This document shows, piece after piece, positions 45,284-54,059 of a stretch of DNA of 64,000 nt. The position numbers and the translations under genes were made by a program. Under the pieces are notes generated by a model. It did not search any database. It was not told where the DNA came from and worked only from the letters and a program-made list of their open reading frames with translations. Origin of the DNA: Dolomitihabitans soli (GTDB taxonomy: Bacteria > Actinomycetota > Actinomycetes > Streptosporangiales > Streptosporangiaceae); contig NZ_JAKNTW010000008.1 in NCBI RefSeq assembly GCF_022213955.1, forward strand, positions 372,001-436,000, written 5' to 3'. Every line of letters begins with the position of its first letter. Position 1 is the stretch's first letter.

Positions 45284-45690
45284 GACGCTCCGCCCTCCGC
45301 CATGAGCGAGAACCAGACGTCCTTCCCGCTATTCGTGACCTCGCAGCCCCAGTTGCGGGACATGGCGGCCACCAAATGGAGGCCGTGACCGTCCTGGCTG
45401 TCCCAGCTGGGCTGTCTCATCTCCGGCTTTCGCCGGTCGGTGTCGCTCACCCGGATGTGGACCCCGTCCAGGTAGGGCCGCAGGAGAAGCGTGCAGTCGT
45501 TCGATGAGGCGTGTTTGTGAACGTTCGCCAGCAGCTCGTTGACGCCGAGCGCGGCATCGTCGGCCAGATGGCTTCGTTTCCACACGGCCAGCTGCGAACG
45601 TACGATGCGGCGGATGTGCTCCATCTGTTCCGGTGCCACATGCAGCTGCATCGTGAGGTGGCTCTCCGGGGGGTACGTCATGCAATTCAC
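45280..45690 (-). CDS. RsbW/SpoIIAB-like ATP-binding regulatory protein
   Basis: The 136-residue HATPase_c domain has N-box NELLANVHKHA, G1 segment VSDTDRRKP and G2 segment GHGLHLVAAMS. Such proteins act as anti-sigma kinases or orphan regulators in actinomycetes. As first gene of the operon, translationally coupled to the SAHH-like gene and divergent from an XRE regulator, it probably takes part in control. No partner anti-anti-sigma factor is visible nearby. Confidence 0.88.
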   Translation of the reverse strand: MNCMTYPPESHLTMQLHVAPEQMEHIRRIVRSQLAVWKRSHLADDAALGVNELLANVHKHASSNDCTLLLRPYLDGVHIRVSDTDRRKPEMRQPSWDSQDGHGLHLVAAMSRNWGCEVTNSGKDVWFSLMAEGGAS

Positions 45691-45778
45691 GGAGAATTCC
45701 TTTCACCGGATGGCCACCACACCGTGTTGAGCGGTCGCGGCTGTGATCACCTCGGAAGCGATTCCTCGTATGGTGTGT

Positions 45779-45798
45779 ACTGACTGCTAACAGTCAGT
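45779..45798. promoter_or_regulatory. Palindromic operator-like site in divergent promoter
   Basis: Perfect 8-base arms ACTGACTG and CAGTCAGT flank CTAA in the 192-base gap between the operon's first gene and the XRE regulator. Its length and symmetry fit binding by a helix-turn-helix dimer. I found no second full copy in the window. No convincing sigma-70 boxes could be fixed around it. Confidence 0.55.
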
Positions 45799-45882
45799 CA
45801 CTATTAAGAGCGCGAGAAGAGCGCGTGCCTACGACTGGATGCGGACAGCTCCCCTGTCCGCTTGGCCGCCCATGGAGGCGGG

Positions 45883-47277
45883 ATGCCACAGCCCCCGAAG
45901 CGTCTGGAACCGGGGAGATCCGCACGTCACTGGTTCGGCGCCGAGCTGAGGAGCCGACGCATCGGACGCGCCTGGAAGCAGCGCGAGCTGGCCGCGTTGG
46001 TTCACGTCAGCGCTGATCTGATCAGGAAGATCGAGACCGCCGACCGCAGGTGCACCGAGGATCTCGCGCGACGGCTGGACACCGCCCTGGGTACCGGCGG
46101 CCTCTTCTCCCGCGCGTTGCTCCTCGTGGACGCCGAAGCGGACAGATCGCCATCTGAAGCGGACAAACACCAGCTGGGCGCCCCTCCAGGTTCGGATCAC
46201 CCCGCAGGCGGCCGCATGCTGGCAGTGGATGATTCCTCACAACCGGACGGGAGTCCCGATCCTGTGGACCGTCGATCCTTCCTCGCCGTCAGTGGCTTCG
46301 CCGCCCTGCTGCCAGCGGCGTTGCCCGGTCTCGTCAGACCTCTCGATCGCGCGTCACTGCCCCGAACCGTCAGCCCGGACGAGATCCAGCAGATAATGGA
46401 CGCCGCGAGTCTCCTGTCCCGATGGGACAACCACTACGGAGGCGCCGGGATCGTTCGCGAGACCGCCATGGCGCAGCTGCAGTGGACCACCGGCCTACTC
46501 CAGGTGCACTGCTCGGAGAGGCTGCGTCCCCAGCTGTTCGCGGCGGCGGCGCGGCTCGGAATGGTCGTCGGCGCGACGGCTTTCGACGCGTGCGGGCACA
46601 CGGACGCGCGGCAGGCGTTCGCCTTCGCCGCGGTGTGCGCCGAGGAGGCAGGAGAGTGGCATCTCCGCGCCAAGATCTATTCTTTCCGCGCTCGTCAGGA
46701 GATCTGGGTGGGTAACTCCGACTCCGGGCTGACCTACGCCGAGCTTGGACTTGCCCGCGCGGACCGGCTCACCGCCACCGAACGCGCCATGTTGCACACC
46801 GCACGAGCACGCGCCCTGGCCAAGATGGGCGACGTCCAACGGACGCTTTCGGCGATCGGCGACGCCGACGATGCCTTTGCGCAGGCCAGCCCTCAGAATG
46901 ATCCGCCGTGGATGGGCTACTACGACGAGGCTCAGCACCACGGCGACACCGGGCACGCGCTCTATGACCTCGCGGCCCTGGGAGAGGACCCGGCGCCCGC
47001 CGGCGACCGGCTGCTGACCGCGATCAACGGCCACACCGACCAGTACATGCGATCCCGGGCGATCTCCCGGACCAAGCTCGCGTCGCTGACCATGATGACC
47101 GGCGATCCCGACCAAGCCCTTGTCCTGGGCCACGCCGCCCTTGACGAGGTCGGGCGTCTGCACTCGCGGCGAGTGGCCGATGACGTGCGGGAGTTGGCCC
47201 GGCTAACCGCCTCCCGGTCGCAGAAGCCCGAAGCCGTTGCCTTGCGCGAGCGGATCGCGTTCACGCTAGGGGCTTGA
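45883..47277 (+). CDS. XRE-family transcriptional regulator with TPR-like C-terminus
   Basis: The 464-residue protein has a helix-turn-helix at about 19-70 (ELRSRRIGRAWKQRELA, then VSADLIRKIE). A twin-arginine-like hydrophobic stretch (DRRSFLAVSGFAALLPAALPG) at about 125-150 precedes a long helical repeat region resembling TPRs, with RARALAKMGDVQRTLSAIGDAD. ATG 45883 follows GGAGGCGGG. It is divergent from the 11-gene operon and is the obvious candidate regulator. It is co-directional with the broken phosphotransferase that overlaps its stop. Confidence 0.9.
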   Translation: MPQPPKRLEPGRSARHWFGAELRSRRIGRAWKQRELAALVHVSADLIRKIETADRRCTEDLARRLDTALGTGGLFSRALLLVDAEADRSPSEADKHQLGAPPGSDHPAGGRMLAVDDSSQPDGSPDPVDRRSFLAVSGFAALLPAALPGLVRPLDRASLPRTVSPDEIQQIMDAASLLSRWDNHYGGAGIVRETAMAQLQWTTGLLQVHCSERLRPQLFAAAARLGMVVGATAFDACGHTDARQAFAFAAVCAEEAGEWHLRAKIYSFRARQEIWVGNSDSGLTYAELGLARADRLTATERAMLHTARARALAKMGDVQRTLSAIGDADDAFAQASPQNDPPWMGYYDEAQHHGDTGHALYDLAALGEDPAPAGDRLLTAINGHTDQYMRSRAISRTKLASLTMMTGDPDQALVLGHAALDEVGRLHSRRVADDVRELARLTASRSQKPEAVALRERIAFTLGA

Positions 47278-47880
47278 CGGTGGCCGACACGCTTCCGATC
47301 CTCGTCCGGGCCTGCGCGGTCGCCGGCCTCGATGTTGAGGGGGCCGAGCCGGTGAGGCTGGCGGAGAACGCGGTGTGGCGGCTTCCGAACGCGGTGATCG
47401 CCCGTATCGCCCGGGAGGGCCAATGGACGTCAGCCGTCCGAGAGGTGGCCGTCGCGCGCTGGCTGGCGGACAACCAGGCCCCGCCGTACATCCGCTTGAT
47501 GACGTCGAACAGCCAGTTGACGTCTCCGGGCGTCCTGTCACCTTCTGGGAGGAGCTGCCTCCGCACACCCAGGGGACCGTCTTGGACGTGGCCCGTATTC
47601 TCCGGCGGCTCCACAGCCTCCCGGCTCCGGCCTTCCCTATGGGCCGCCTGGACCCTTTCGTCCGCGTCGCCGAGCGCATCGACGCGGCGGAGTTCCTTCC
47701 ACCGGAAGACCGGAAGTGGCTACGCGGACGTCTCTCCGACCTTGAGCTGGCCTGGGCGGACATGTCCCCGGACCTGTCTAGTTGCGTGATCCACGGTGAC
47801 GCCTGGCCCGTTCACCAGGCAAGCAGGTTGTCGGAGAAGGAGGTGTCGAGCCTGCCGATGCGCCTCCAGTTGGTCGGGTA
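47274..47880 (+). pseudogene. Frameshifted and truncated APH-fold phosphotransferase
   Basis: The first frame reads ENAVWRLPNAVIARIAREGQ and VAVARWLADNQA. The second, shifted by one base near the C-run at about 47480, reads SGRPVTFWEELPPHTQGT and VIHGDAW. Together they align with the intact enzyme at 53140-54018. After HGDAW the sequence diverges and stops within 30 residues, losing the metal-binding Asp. One frameshift and a lost C-terminus make it non-functional. The start overlaps the regulator's stop (TTGA). Confidence 0.8.
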
Positions 47881-47914
47881 GCGGGGACGCAATGCTGCGC
47901 CCCGCTACCCGACC
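47872..47914. terminator. Strong hairpin after regulator-phosphotransferase unit
   Basis: Arms 47872-47886 and 47900-47914 pair perfectly over 15 bases around a 13-base loop. It overlaps the end of the broken phosphotransferase and probably ends the regulator transcript. Confidence 0.75.
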
Positions 47915-47986
47915 ACCAGTCTCTAGGATCCGCCGGGCCAGAGGGGGCGGGCCGGGTTCGGCCTTTGGGGCGAGAGGGCGAGTTGG

Positions 47987-48706
47987 ATGCGTCTGTGTGC
48001 TCCCGTGGCGGCTACAGTGCAGTCACACAGCCCGGAGGCCAAATTGCGAGAGCTGTCCACTGAAGGTATCCCGTCGGCTGTCCGCGTGGCAGGCGGCCTT
48101 GGCAACGCTGTATTCGACGCTGTCGGCCAGGATTTCGCGGCTGAGTTCTATCGGGTTGCAGCCGATGCGGGGTTCGAGACAACCGCTGATCCGTTCGATC
48201 GTGATCTTGAACCCTTTGGTGCCGCTGGCCACCTCGTTGCTGGCTCCGTCGAGGGCCGAAAGGTTCCGGGCCTTGAGATTCAGGAGCTACTCATTGCGGC
48301 GAGCGTATTTGTTGGTACGGGAGTTGCGTCGTGGGTGGTTGGCAAGGTCTGTGACGCAGTATGGGGAAGGTTGCGGCACGAGGTGGAGGGCCTCGTGCAA
48401 TCTGTTCGGGAAAGACTCGCTACGTCTGAGGCCCAAAGCCAATCGTTCCCTGAGGAACCGCGACGTGTCCGGATCGTCTTTGCCACGTTGTACGCGCAGG
48501 ACCCGCTTCTGGTCGAAGTCGAGCTGGATTTGGGAAGAGCCTTTGCCGCCGACCGCAGCTTCGACGACGCCGCGGTGGCAGGACTAGTTGCCGACCTTCA
48601 GCGTCGGGGTGCCTTGGAAGGGTCGGGCGGACAGGTGGTCCGGTACCGCTGTCGGGACGGCGTTGTCCCGTCCGAGCCCGAGGTGACAGAATTGGACGTC
48701 GGCTAA
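47987..48706 (+). CDS. Hypothetical protein with one membrane helix, convergent with CHAT gene
   Basis: The 239-residue protein has one likely transmembrane segment in the middle (LLIAASVFVGTGVASWVVG, about 105-123). The C-terminal domain has alternating strand and helix character (RVRIVFATLYAQDPLLVEVELDLG). No family was recognised. Its stop lies 11 bases from the stop of the CHAT gene. Membrane proteins of this size sometimes accompany CHAT proteases as targets or effectors, but that is only an idea here. The start is uncertain; ATG 47987 has a poor ribosome site. Confidence 0.65.
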   Translation: MRLCAPVAATVQSHSPEAKLRELSTEGIPSAVRVAGGLGNAVFDAVGQDFAAEFYRVAADAGFETTADPFDRDLEPFGAAGHLVAGSVEGRKVPGLEIQELLIAASVFVGTGVASWVVGKVCDAVWGRLRHEVEGLVQSVRERLATSEAQSQSFPEEPRRVRIVFATLYAQDPLLVEVELDLGRAFAADRSFDDAAVAGLVADLQRRGALEGSGGQVVRYRCRDGVVPSEPEVTELDVG

Positions 48707-48716
48707 CTGGGCACTA

Positions 48717-51700
48717 TCACACCCCGTAGCACGTAAAGGCGGCCCAGTGATAGGGCCGAGCATGTGGACGGCTGTCTGCGGGTGCGTACGAGGTTGGGAC
48801 GCTTTCGTCGGGAAGGTGTTCCTCGAAGAATGCGCGTTTCTCGGCGACCGTGCTGTCACGAACGGCTTGTTGCGCTCGTCGCAGAGCTTCCGAGGGACTC
48901 GCGCTGCCTTCCCGGCAGCACGTGTAGAACCGGGCCATAACCTCTGCCGTGGCCGCACTCGGTACAGCCCAAAGCGATCCGACGACAGCGGGCACACCAG
49001 ACGCTAGGAGAGCTGCCGGGAAGCCAATGACCTCATCGGGGAGCCTCCCGCCGATCCGTCCCGTCTCACAAGCAGAAAGCACGGCAAGCCTTGTTCCGCT
49101 CAGATCCGTGACGTCGCGGAGAGTGAGTCGGTCGTCGGCCAGCAGCAGCGCACTCTCAAGTGGATCCGCGAGGTCGGCCTCGCCGTGGCAGGACAGATGC
49201 GCTACCGCGCTTTCCCTCAGAGCGTCGAGTACGGCGGACCTGGTTGCCTGCTCGTGGCGTAGCCACGTACCGCTGGGACCGCCCCATCTGAGAGCTGCCT
49301 TCGCCTCAATCCGGGAGTAGGGCAGCGGCCCTGCGTCGACTGGGCGAGGGTCGTCCACGGCCAGAACCCCCGTCGTACGTGCGTGCGTGGCGAGGATACG
49401 CGCCGCCGCACATGCCCTGGCGTTCACGGTGTACGTCACGAGCAACTCGTCCAGGGCATATCTACGGCCGGTTGGCGCGGACGTGTCTGGTGTCCACGCG
49501 GCGTGCAGCGGAAGCAGCCCAAGCAGCCCGCAAGGGACGAGAGTGAGGGCGCTCAGTTCGTACACTTCGGCTAGCAGCGGGGCCATCGCGGCATCCCACA
49601 GCCACTGGGTCAGGTCTTCGAGTACCTGGAGGAAGATGTTTGTACCGGACGGAGCCTCCAGCAGGCGGTCAGCCCACTCCGCGACGCGGCCCAAGTTCAA
49701 CTCCTCCAGCCAGAGAGGGGTCACCGACGTCTCGTCTCGCACGACAAAGGCAACTCCACCGAATTCGCAAGCGGCCAGGTACGCGATCGGTGATTGCTGG
49801 GCTATGGCACGGATTGAGGGCGCCCCGCGGAACTCGGCTTGGCCCGGCAGGGCGCGAATCTCTGCGGTGATCTGCGCGAGTTCGTCCGTCATCTGCTGGA
49901 GCCTTCCGCTGCCGCTCATTGGAGCGATATCCGGGCCAGCCAACCCGCTCATGGCCCGCAGCCGGGAGGCGGCCGCGTCGAACTGCTCGGCGAGTCGCGC
50001 GTGGCCTTCGGCGATGAGAGCGTCGAGGTCCGTCCGATCACGTTCCAGCAGCTCGGAGACCACTACAGCCCGTGCACCCTCGAGTGCCTCGACAGCTTCG
50101 GTGTGATGGCCAGCCCGGCCAATGGCGTAGGCGGCCGCCGATGCATCGTCTGCCGCTTGAAGCAGGACCGCTTCCTTGTGGACGTGTGTCACCTGGGAGG
50201 CGGTCAGACGGCGCAGGGCTGCAAGCATGTACCGGTATCCCCGGGTGGCGCTGTCCCAGTCTTCTACGCGGCTGGCTGCACTGCCCCAGGACGATCCAGC
50301 GTGGAGCGTGAACCCTGGTTGCCGATCGGAGGCGAGCTGGCAAGCGCGCTCCAACAAGGCAAGCGCCTCGACCGACTTCTCCCGATCGTGGTTCTTCTGC
50401 GCCGAGTCCCTCAGGGCACTGCTGAGGTTGTACAGCAAACCGGGCAACAGTGCATGGCCGCCGGGCGCAGCCTCCGCCAGGTCACGTGCTTCGTAGTACA
50501 GTCGAAGGGCGTCCTCGTAATCCACTTCACCGCCGCGGGTCGTGAGCGCCGACGCCAGGGCGGACCGCCGCTTCGCCTGTACAAGCAGCGGGCACGAGTC
50601 CGGGGTCACGTCGACGGCCTCCCTCAGGTTCACCACTGCGGCATTGATGTCGCCTCCGCCGAGCGGGTGGCTCCTTGAAGAGAACTGCGCGATGCCCAGG
50701 TTGGTCAGCCTCCTGGCGAGCAAGTCGGCCTGCACAGGGGTGGAGGGCGGCCTGGGAGTTCTCCGCACGGCATCCTTCAGCAGTGCAAGTGCCCGCCCCA
50801 GGTCGGTCGGGCGACGTGTCAGGCCGAATCGCTTGCGCCACATGATTCCGAGTTCCCCGGTGATCACGGTCCTGTCGCTGTCCGAGCACTCACACCGGCC
50901 AGCTTCCTCGAGCGATTCGATGGCGTCGTCAATGTCGCCGAGAACGGGTGAATGCTCAGTCGCGTCCTGCAGAAGACCGTCCTTGAACAGCAGCAGCCCT
51001 GCCCGCTCACGTGAACCTTCGGGTGTCCGGGAAATCGTCTGTTCGATGACGTGCAGGACCGCCCACGGCTGCTTACCAAGCAACGCCGCGTACGTCAGTG
51101 CTGGGCTGGCTGCGTCGACAGCGTCGAGCATCACGGACGCTGACCCATTAGCGACGTCCGCCCGAACCCCCTCGCGTAGTTGCATGACATGCTCCTGAGT
51201 CACTTCCCCGCCTGCAAAGGCGCGCTCCACGTGCCGGTGCATGCTCTCCGCGAGAGCAGTATCGATATCGGCCTCCCGGGCGCGCCGCAGCGTTCGGATT
51301 CGATCGTCTAGCAGGAAGAGCGTGACTGCGTCAGAATCATCGGCTACCGCATAGCGGTACCTGATCAGCGCCTGCTCGGCGACCTCGGAAAGAAGGATGG
51401 GAGCTGTCTGGAGCAGATGCCTGGTCTGGTCCGGTGTGTAAGCCCTACAGAAGTGGTCGATGGCGACCCAAGCCCGCTGCGGCCGCGTCGCCCTGATCGC
51501 CTCCAACAGGCTTTGCCGGCGTCTGATGGTGGGCCAGTCAACCTCGAATTCCTCGACGTCATGCGGCGCTATGGCGGCGGAGGCTTCCTCTCCAGCGAGG
51601 TTGAGATACTCGTCGAAGCATGCGACCGCTGTCTCGTCGTCGACTTCGGTGCCATACGCATCGACCAGAGCGGTTATCCGGCACGCCTCGTCGATTCCGT

Positions 51701-52502
51701 CCTGACGCGCTCGCATGGCCAGATACATAGCCATGGAGAGAGCTGAATGAGCGGTGTCCGGCAGGCCGTAGCCGAGGAGCGCCTTCATGAGTTGTTCGGC
51801 CTCCTCGCCGAGCAGCTCCGGGCGGAAGGCAATCAGCGCGCGACGCTCGCTGAGCGGCAGGCCCTCAGTGCACAGCTGGGCCACGACGTCCATCAGCTCC
51901 ACGAGCTCCTCAGCGCTCAGACGGAACTGCGCCCGCAACTTGGGTTCACCGCGGATGAGCTGAACAAGGTGAGCCTGCGCCAAGCCCATCGCGATACCTG
52001 CCAGACGGCAACGATGGACCAGGTACCTGCGGTTATCCATGATGACGGCCTGCTCGTCGGCGCCTACTTCCCGCAACTCGGCGGTCCAGCGAGTCAAGTG
52101 GTCCTCGAAGCCTGCTGTGAGCATCCAGGGCCGCTCCTCCAGTAGGAGTGCCAGATCGCGGGAGGTCGGGTAGGTGCACAGGTCGTGGATGTCCTCCTCT
52201 GAGGAGTGATCCATACCCTCCGCTGTCAGAAGTGGGGCGAACGCTGCATCGATGCCCTGCTCCCTGGCGACCCGCAATGTGGCGCGACCACGTTCGAACA
52301 TCGCGATCGCCCCGTCACTGCCTCCCTCTGACCGGAAGTACTTGATCAAGCTCTCAAACAGCTCGTCGACGCGGTCGGTCAGCAGTTCCGGATGGTCGTG
52401 AAGGATCTGTCGCGAGGCCAGCGGGCGAGAGGCGCAGAAGTCCCGCATGATCGATTTAAGCTGCTCGAACTCTCGCTTGGCCGAAAACGACTCGAATCCC
52501 AT
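48717..52502 (-). CDS. CHAT-domain (caspase-like) protease with repeat N-terminus
   Basis: The 1261-residue protein has at least four diverged ~100-residue repeats in residues 1-450, each with a LL...P.LL....E.L pattern followed by LR.AREAGIDAA-like sequence (clearest in AREQGIDAAFA and AREADIDTALA). TPR-like helices follow (about 540-860), then a C-terminal CHAT domain with the catalytic pair His1106 in HLSCHGEAD and Cys1145 in LSACETGRIG, and the GSLWAV strand. CHAT proteases act in bacterial immunity and regulated killing. ATG 52502 (MGFESFSAKREFE) fits the start of the first repeat. Confidence 0.9.
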   Translation of the reverse strand: MGFESFSAKREFEQLKSIMRDFCASRPLASRQILHDHPELLTDRVDELFESLIKYFRSEGGSDGAIAMFERGRATLRVAREQGIDAAFAPLLTAEGMDHSSEEDIHDLCTYPTSRDLALLLEERPWMLTAGFEDHLTRWTAELREVGADEQAVIMDNRRYLVHRCRLAGIAMGLAQAHLVQLIRGEPKLRAQFRLSAEELVELMDVVAQLCTEGLPLSERRALIAFRPELLGEEAEQLMKALLGYGLPDTAHSALSMAMYLAMRARQDGIDEACRITALVDAYGTEVDDETAVACFDEYLNLAGEEASAAIAPHDVEEFEVDWPTIRRRQSLLEAIRATRPQRAWVAIDHFCRAYTPDQTRHLLQTAPILLSEVAEQALIRYRYAVADDSDAVTLFLLDDRIRTLRRAREADIDTALAESMHRHVERAFAGGEVTQEHVMQLREGVRADVANGSASVMLDAVDAASPALTYAALLGKQPWAVLHVIEQTISRTPEGSRERAGLLLFKDGLLQDATEHSPVLGDIDDAIESLEEAGRCECSDSDRTVITGELGIMWRKRFGLTRRPTDLGRALALLKDAVRRTPRPPSTPVQADLLARRLTNLGIAQFSSRSHPLGGGDINAAVVNLREAVDVTPDSCPLLVQAKRRSALASALTTRGGEVDYEDALRLYYEARDLAEAAPGGHALLPGLLYNLSSALRDSAQKNHDREKSVEALALLERACQLASDRQPGFTLHAGSSWGSAASRVEDWDSATRGYRYMLAALRRLTASQVTHVHKEAVLLQAADDASAAAYAIGRAGHHTEAVEALEGARAVVVSELLERDRTDLDALIAEGHARLAEQFDAAASRLRAMSGLAGPDIAPMSGSGRLQQMTDELAQITAEIRALPGQAEFRGAPSIRAIAQQSPIAYLAACEFGGVAFVVRDETSVTPLWLEELNLGRVAEWADRLLEAPSGTNIFLQVLEDLTQWLWDAAMAPLLAEVYELSALTLVPCGLLGLLPLHAAWTPDTSAPTGRRYALDELLVTYTVNARACAAARILATHARTTGVLAVDDPRPVDAGPLPYSRIEAKAALRWGGPSGTWLRHEQATRSAVLDALRESAVAHLSCHGEADLADPLESALLLADDRLTLRDVTDLSGTRLAVLSACETGRIGGRLPDEVIGFPAALLASGVPAVVGSLWAVPSAATAEVMARFYTCCREGSASPSEALRRAQQAVRDSTVAEKRAFFEEHLPDESVPTSYAPADSRPHARPYHWAAFTCYGV

Positions 52503-53139
52503 GATCCCGCCCTCCGGGGGAACATCCTCAAATCACCGGGCTCAACACGTGAGCTGGACTCTTCCAGTATCAGGGAACATGCGGCGACCAAGCATGCTGG
52601 CCAGAGCATCGTCTACGCCGCACCGAAAAGGCATGAGCTTTCGGCAACCGATGACTACCAAGCGTCACATCACCCGGAGGGGGCCGGTGCCGTCTTCCGG
52701 CGCCCTCCACACTTCCGGCGACACGCACTTGGCCATTGACAGGCACCCTTGGATGCATCAAGTCACGCTGGACGCGGCGGCAACTAGCGCGCAGACGGTG
52801 TGGCCGTGTGACACAGACTGCGCTGTATGTAGGATCCGCGACTGCGTGCGCACTGGCTCCAGCAGAAACGTCGGAATCCGGGCCCAGCGAGCAGCGGCGG
52901 TGTCGGGGGATGTTGCGCAATCGACGGTGCTCGTCGCGCCGGTCGGTGACGGTGAGACATCAATCGCCCCGCTGAACGGCGGTTTCGCTGACCCGCTATA
53001 GATGTGTCGGCGCCCAGCGAGTTGGCGGGGTGTAAGTCTCTCGATCATCAGTCATCGGTATGCACTTGTTCCGTGCACTTCTGGCCACGGGACGGCCGCT
53101 CAAGGGCCTGTGCTGCGGCGGCCGCTTGGTCCGGAGTGG
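52503..53139. other. Intergenic region without a supported gene
   Basis: These 637 bases lie upstream of the CHAT gene. Open frames on both strands are short, overlap one another and lack coding-like composition or ribosome sites. It presumably contains the CHAT promoter, which I could not place. Confidence 0.5.
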
Positions 53140-54018
53140 TCACGGGGACGCGGTCCAGGTCCAGGGTCGTGGACCGCTGCGGCCGCGCAGGCAATCGACG
53201 CGCAGCTGGGCCTCAGATGCGTATCGGGGCTGCTCCGTGGCGAGTTGGGCGAGATAGCACATCATCCGCAGTTCCCGGATGTCGCGGAGAAGCGGGTAAC
53301 CGGGCCACTCGGTGACGTCGACGCCGTAAGTCTCGGCGAAGGCGCGGTAGTCGGTCTGGCTGATCACGTTGAAGGAGGTGTACTTGATGGCGGTGGAGAC
53401 TAGGTCCCACTCGGGGCGGCCGACGGAGAACCGCTCGAGGTCGAGTAGGCGTACCACGCCATCGTCGGATACTGCGAGATTGCCGCTCCATAGATCGCCA
53501 TGGACGGCTGTTTCGCTCAGACCGTTCGGCAGCCCCTGCTCCCACTGGTCTTCGAGGCTCGCAAGCTGGTTCAGCAGCCATTCCCGGTCGTCGGGCCTCA
53601 GAACTGTTGCTGTGTGAAGTCGTTTCCGGAGTCGTACGAAGGGTGCGAGGTGCCCGAAGCCTTGGTCGTCGGGGACGGGAAGGCGGTGGAGCTGGCGCAG
53701 GATGGTGGCGGTCTCGACGGGGGTGCCCGGGCGGTGTGGCGGCAGCTCTTTCCAGAAGGTGACCGGTCGGCTCTCGAGCAGCAAGGGCTGGTCGACGGGG
53801 AGTGCCTCGACCGCCGGTATTCCGTTCGCGGCGAGCCATCGTGCGACGCGGATCTCCCGTGCTGCGACCTCTTGTTGGCCGACTCGGGCGATGCGTACGA
53901 CGACGGCCCCCGGAAGCCGGTAGAGCGCGTTCTCGCCCTGCCGGATCACTTCGGGGGCCGGCGAGTCGATTCCGAGCTGGCCGCAGACTGTCTTGAGGAT
54001 CTTGGCCGTGGTGTCCAC
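53140..54018 (-). CDS. APH-fold phosphotransferase (intact paralogue)
   Basis: The 292-residue kinase carries GENALYRLPGAVVVRIARVG near the N-terminus, SRPVTFWKELPPHRPGT, catalytic loop VHGDLWSGNLAV and metal Asp in RLLDLERFSVGRPEWDL. The same blocks occur in the broken gene at 47274-47880, so they are paralogues. GTG 54018 is the first start before the conserved region; no clear ribosome site is visible and the frame stays open upstream into mobile-element debris, which may have supplied its leader. Confidence 0.85.
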   Translation of the reverse strand: MDTTAKILKTVCGQLGIDSPAPEVIRQGENALYRLPGAVVVRIARVGQQEVAAREIRVARWLAANGIPAVEALPVDQPLLLESRPVTFWKELPPHRPGTPVETATILRQLHRLPVPDDQGFGHLAPFVRLRKRLHTATVLRPDDREWLLNQLASLEDQWEQGLPNGLSETAVHGDLWSGNLAVSDDGVVRLLDLERFSVGRPEWDLVSTAIKYTSFNVISQTDYRAFAETYGVDVTEWPGYPLLRDIRELRMMCYLAQLATEQPRYASEAQLRVDCLRGRSGPRPWTWTASP

Positions 54019-54059
54019 GCGCCGAGCTTGGCATACCTGATCGCCCGCCGGGGTTCTTG

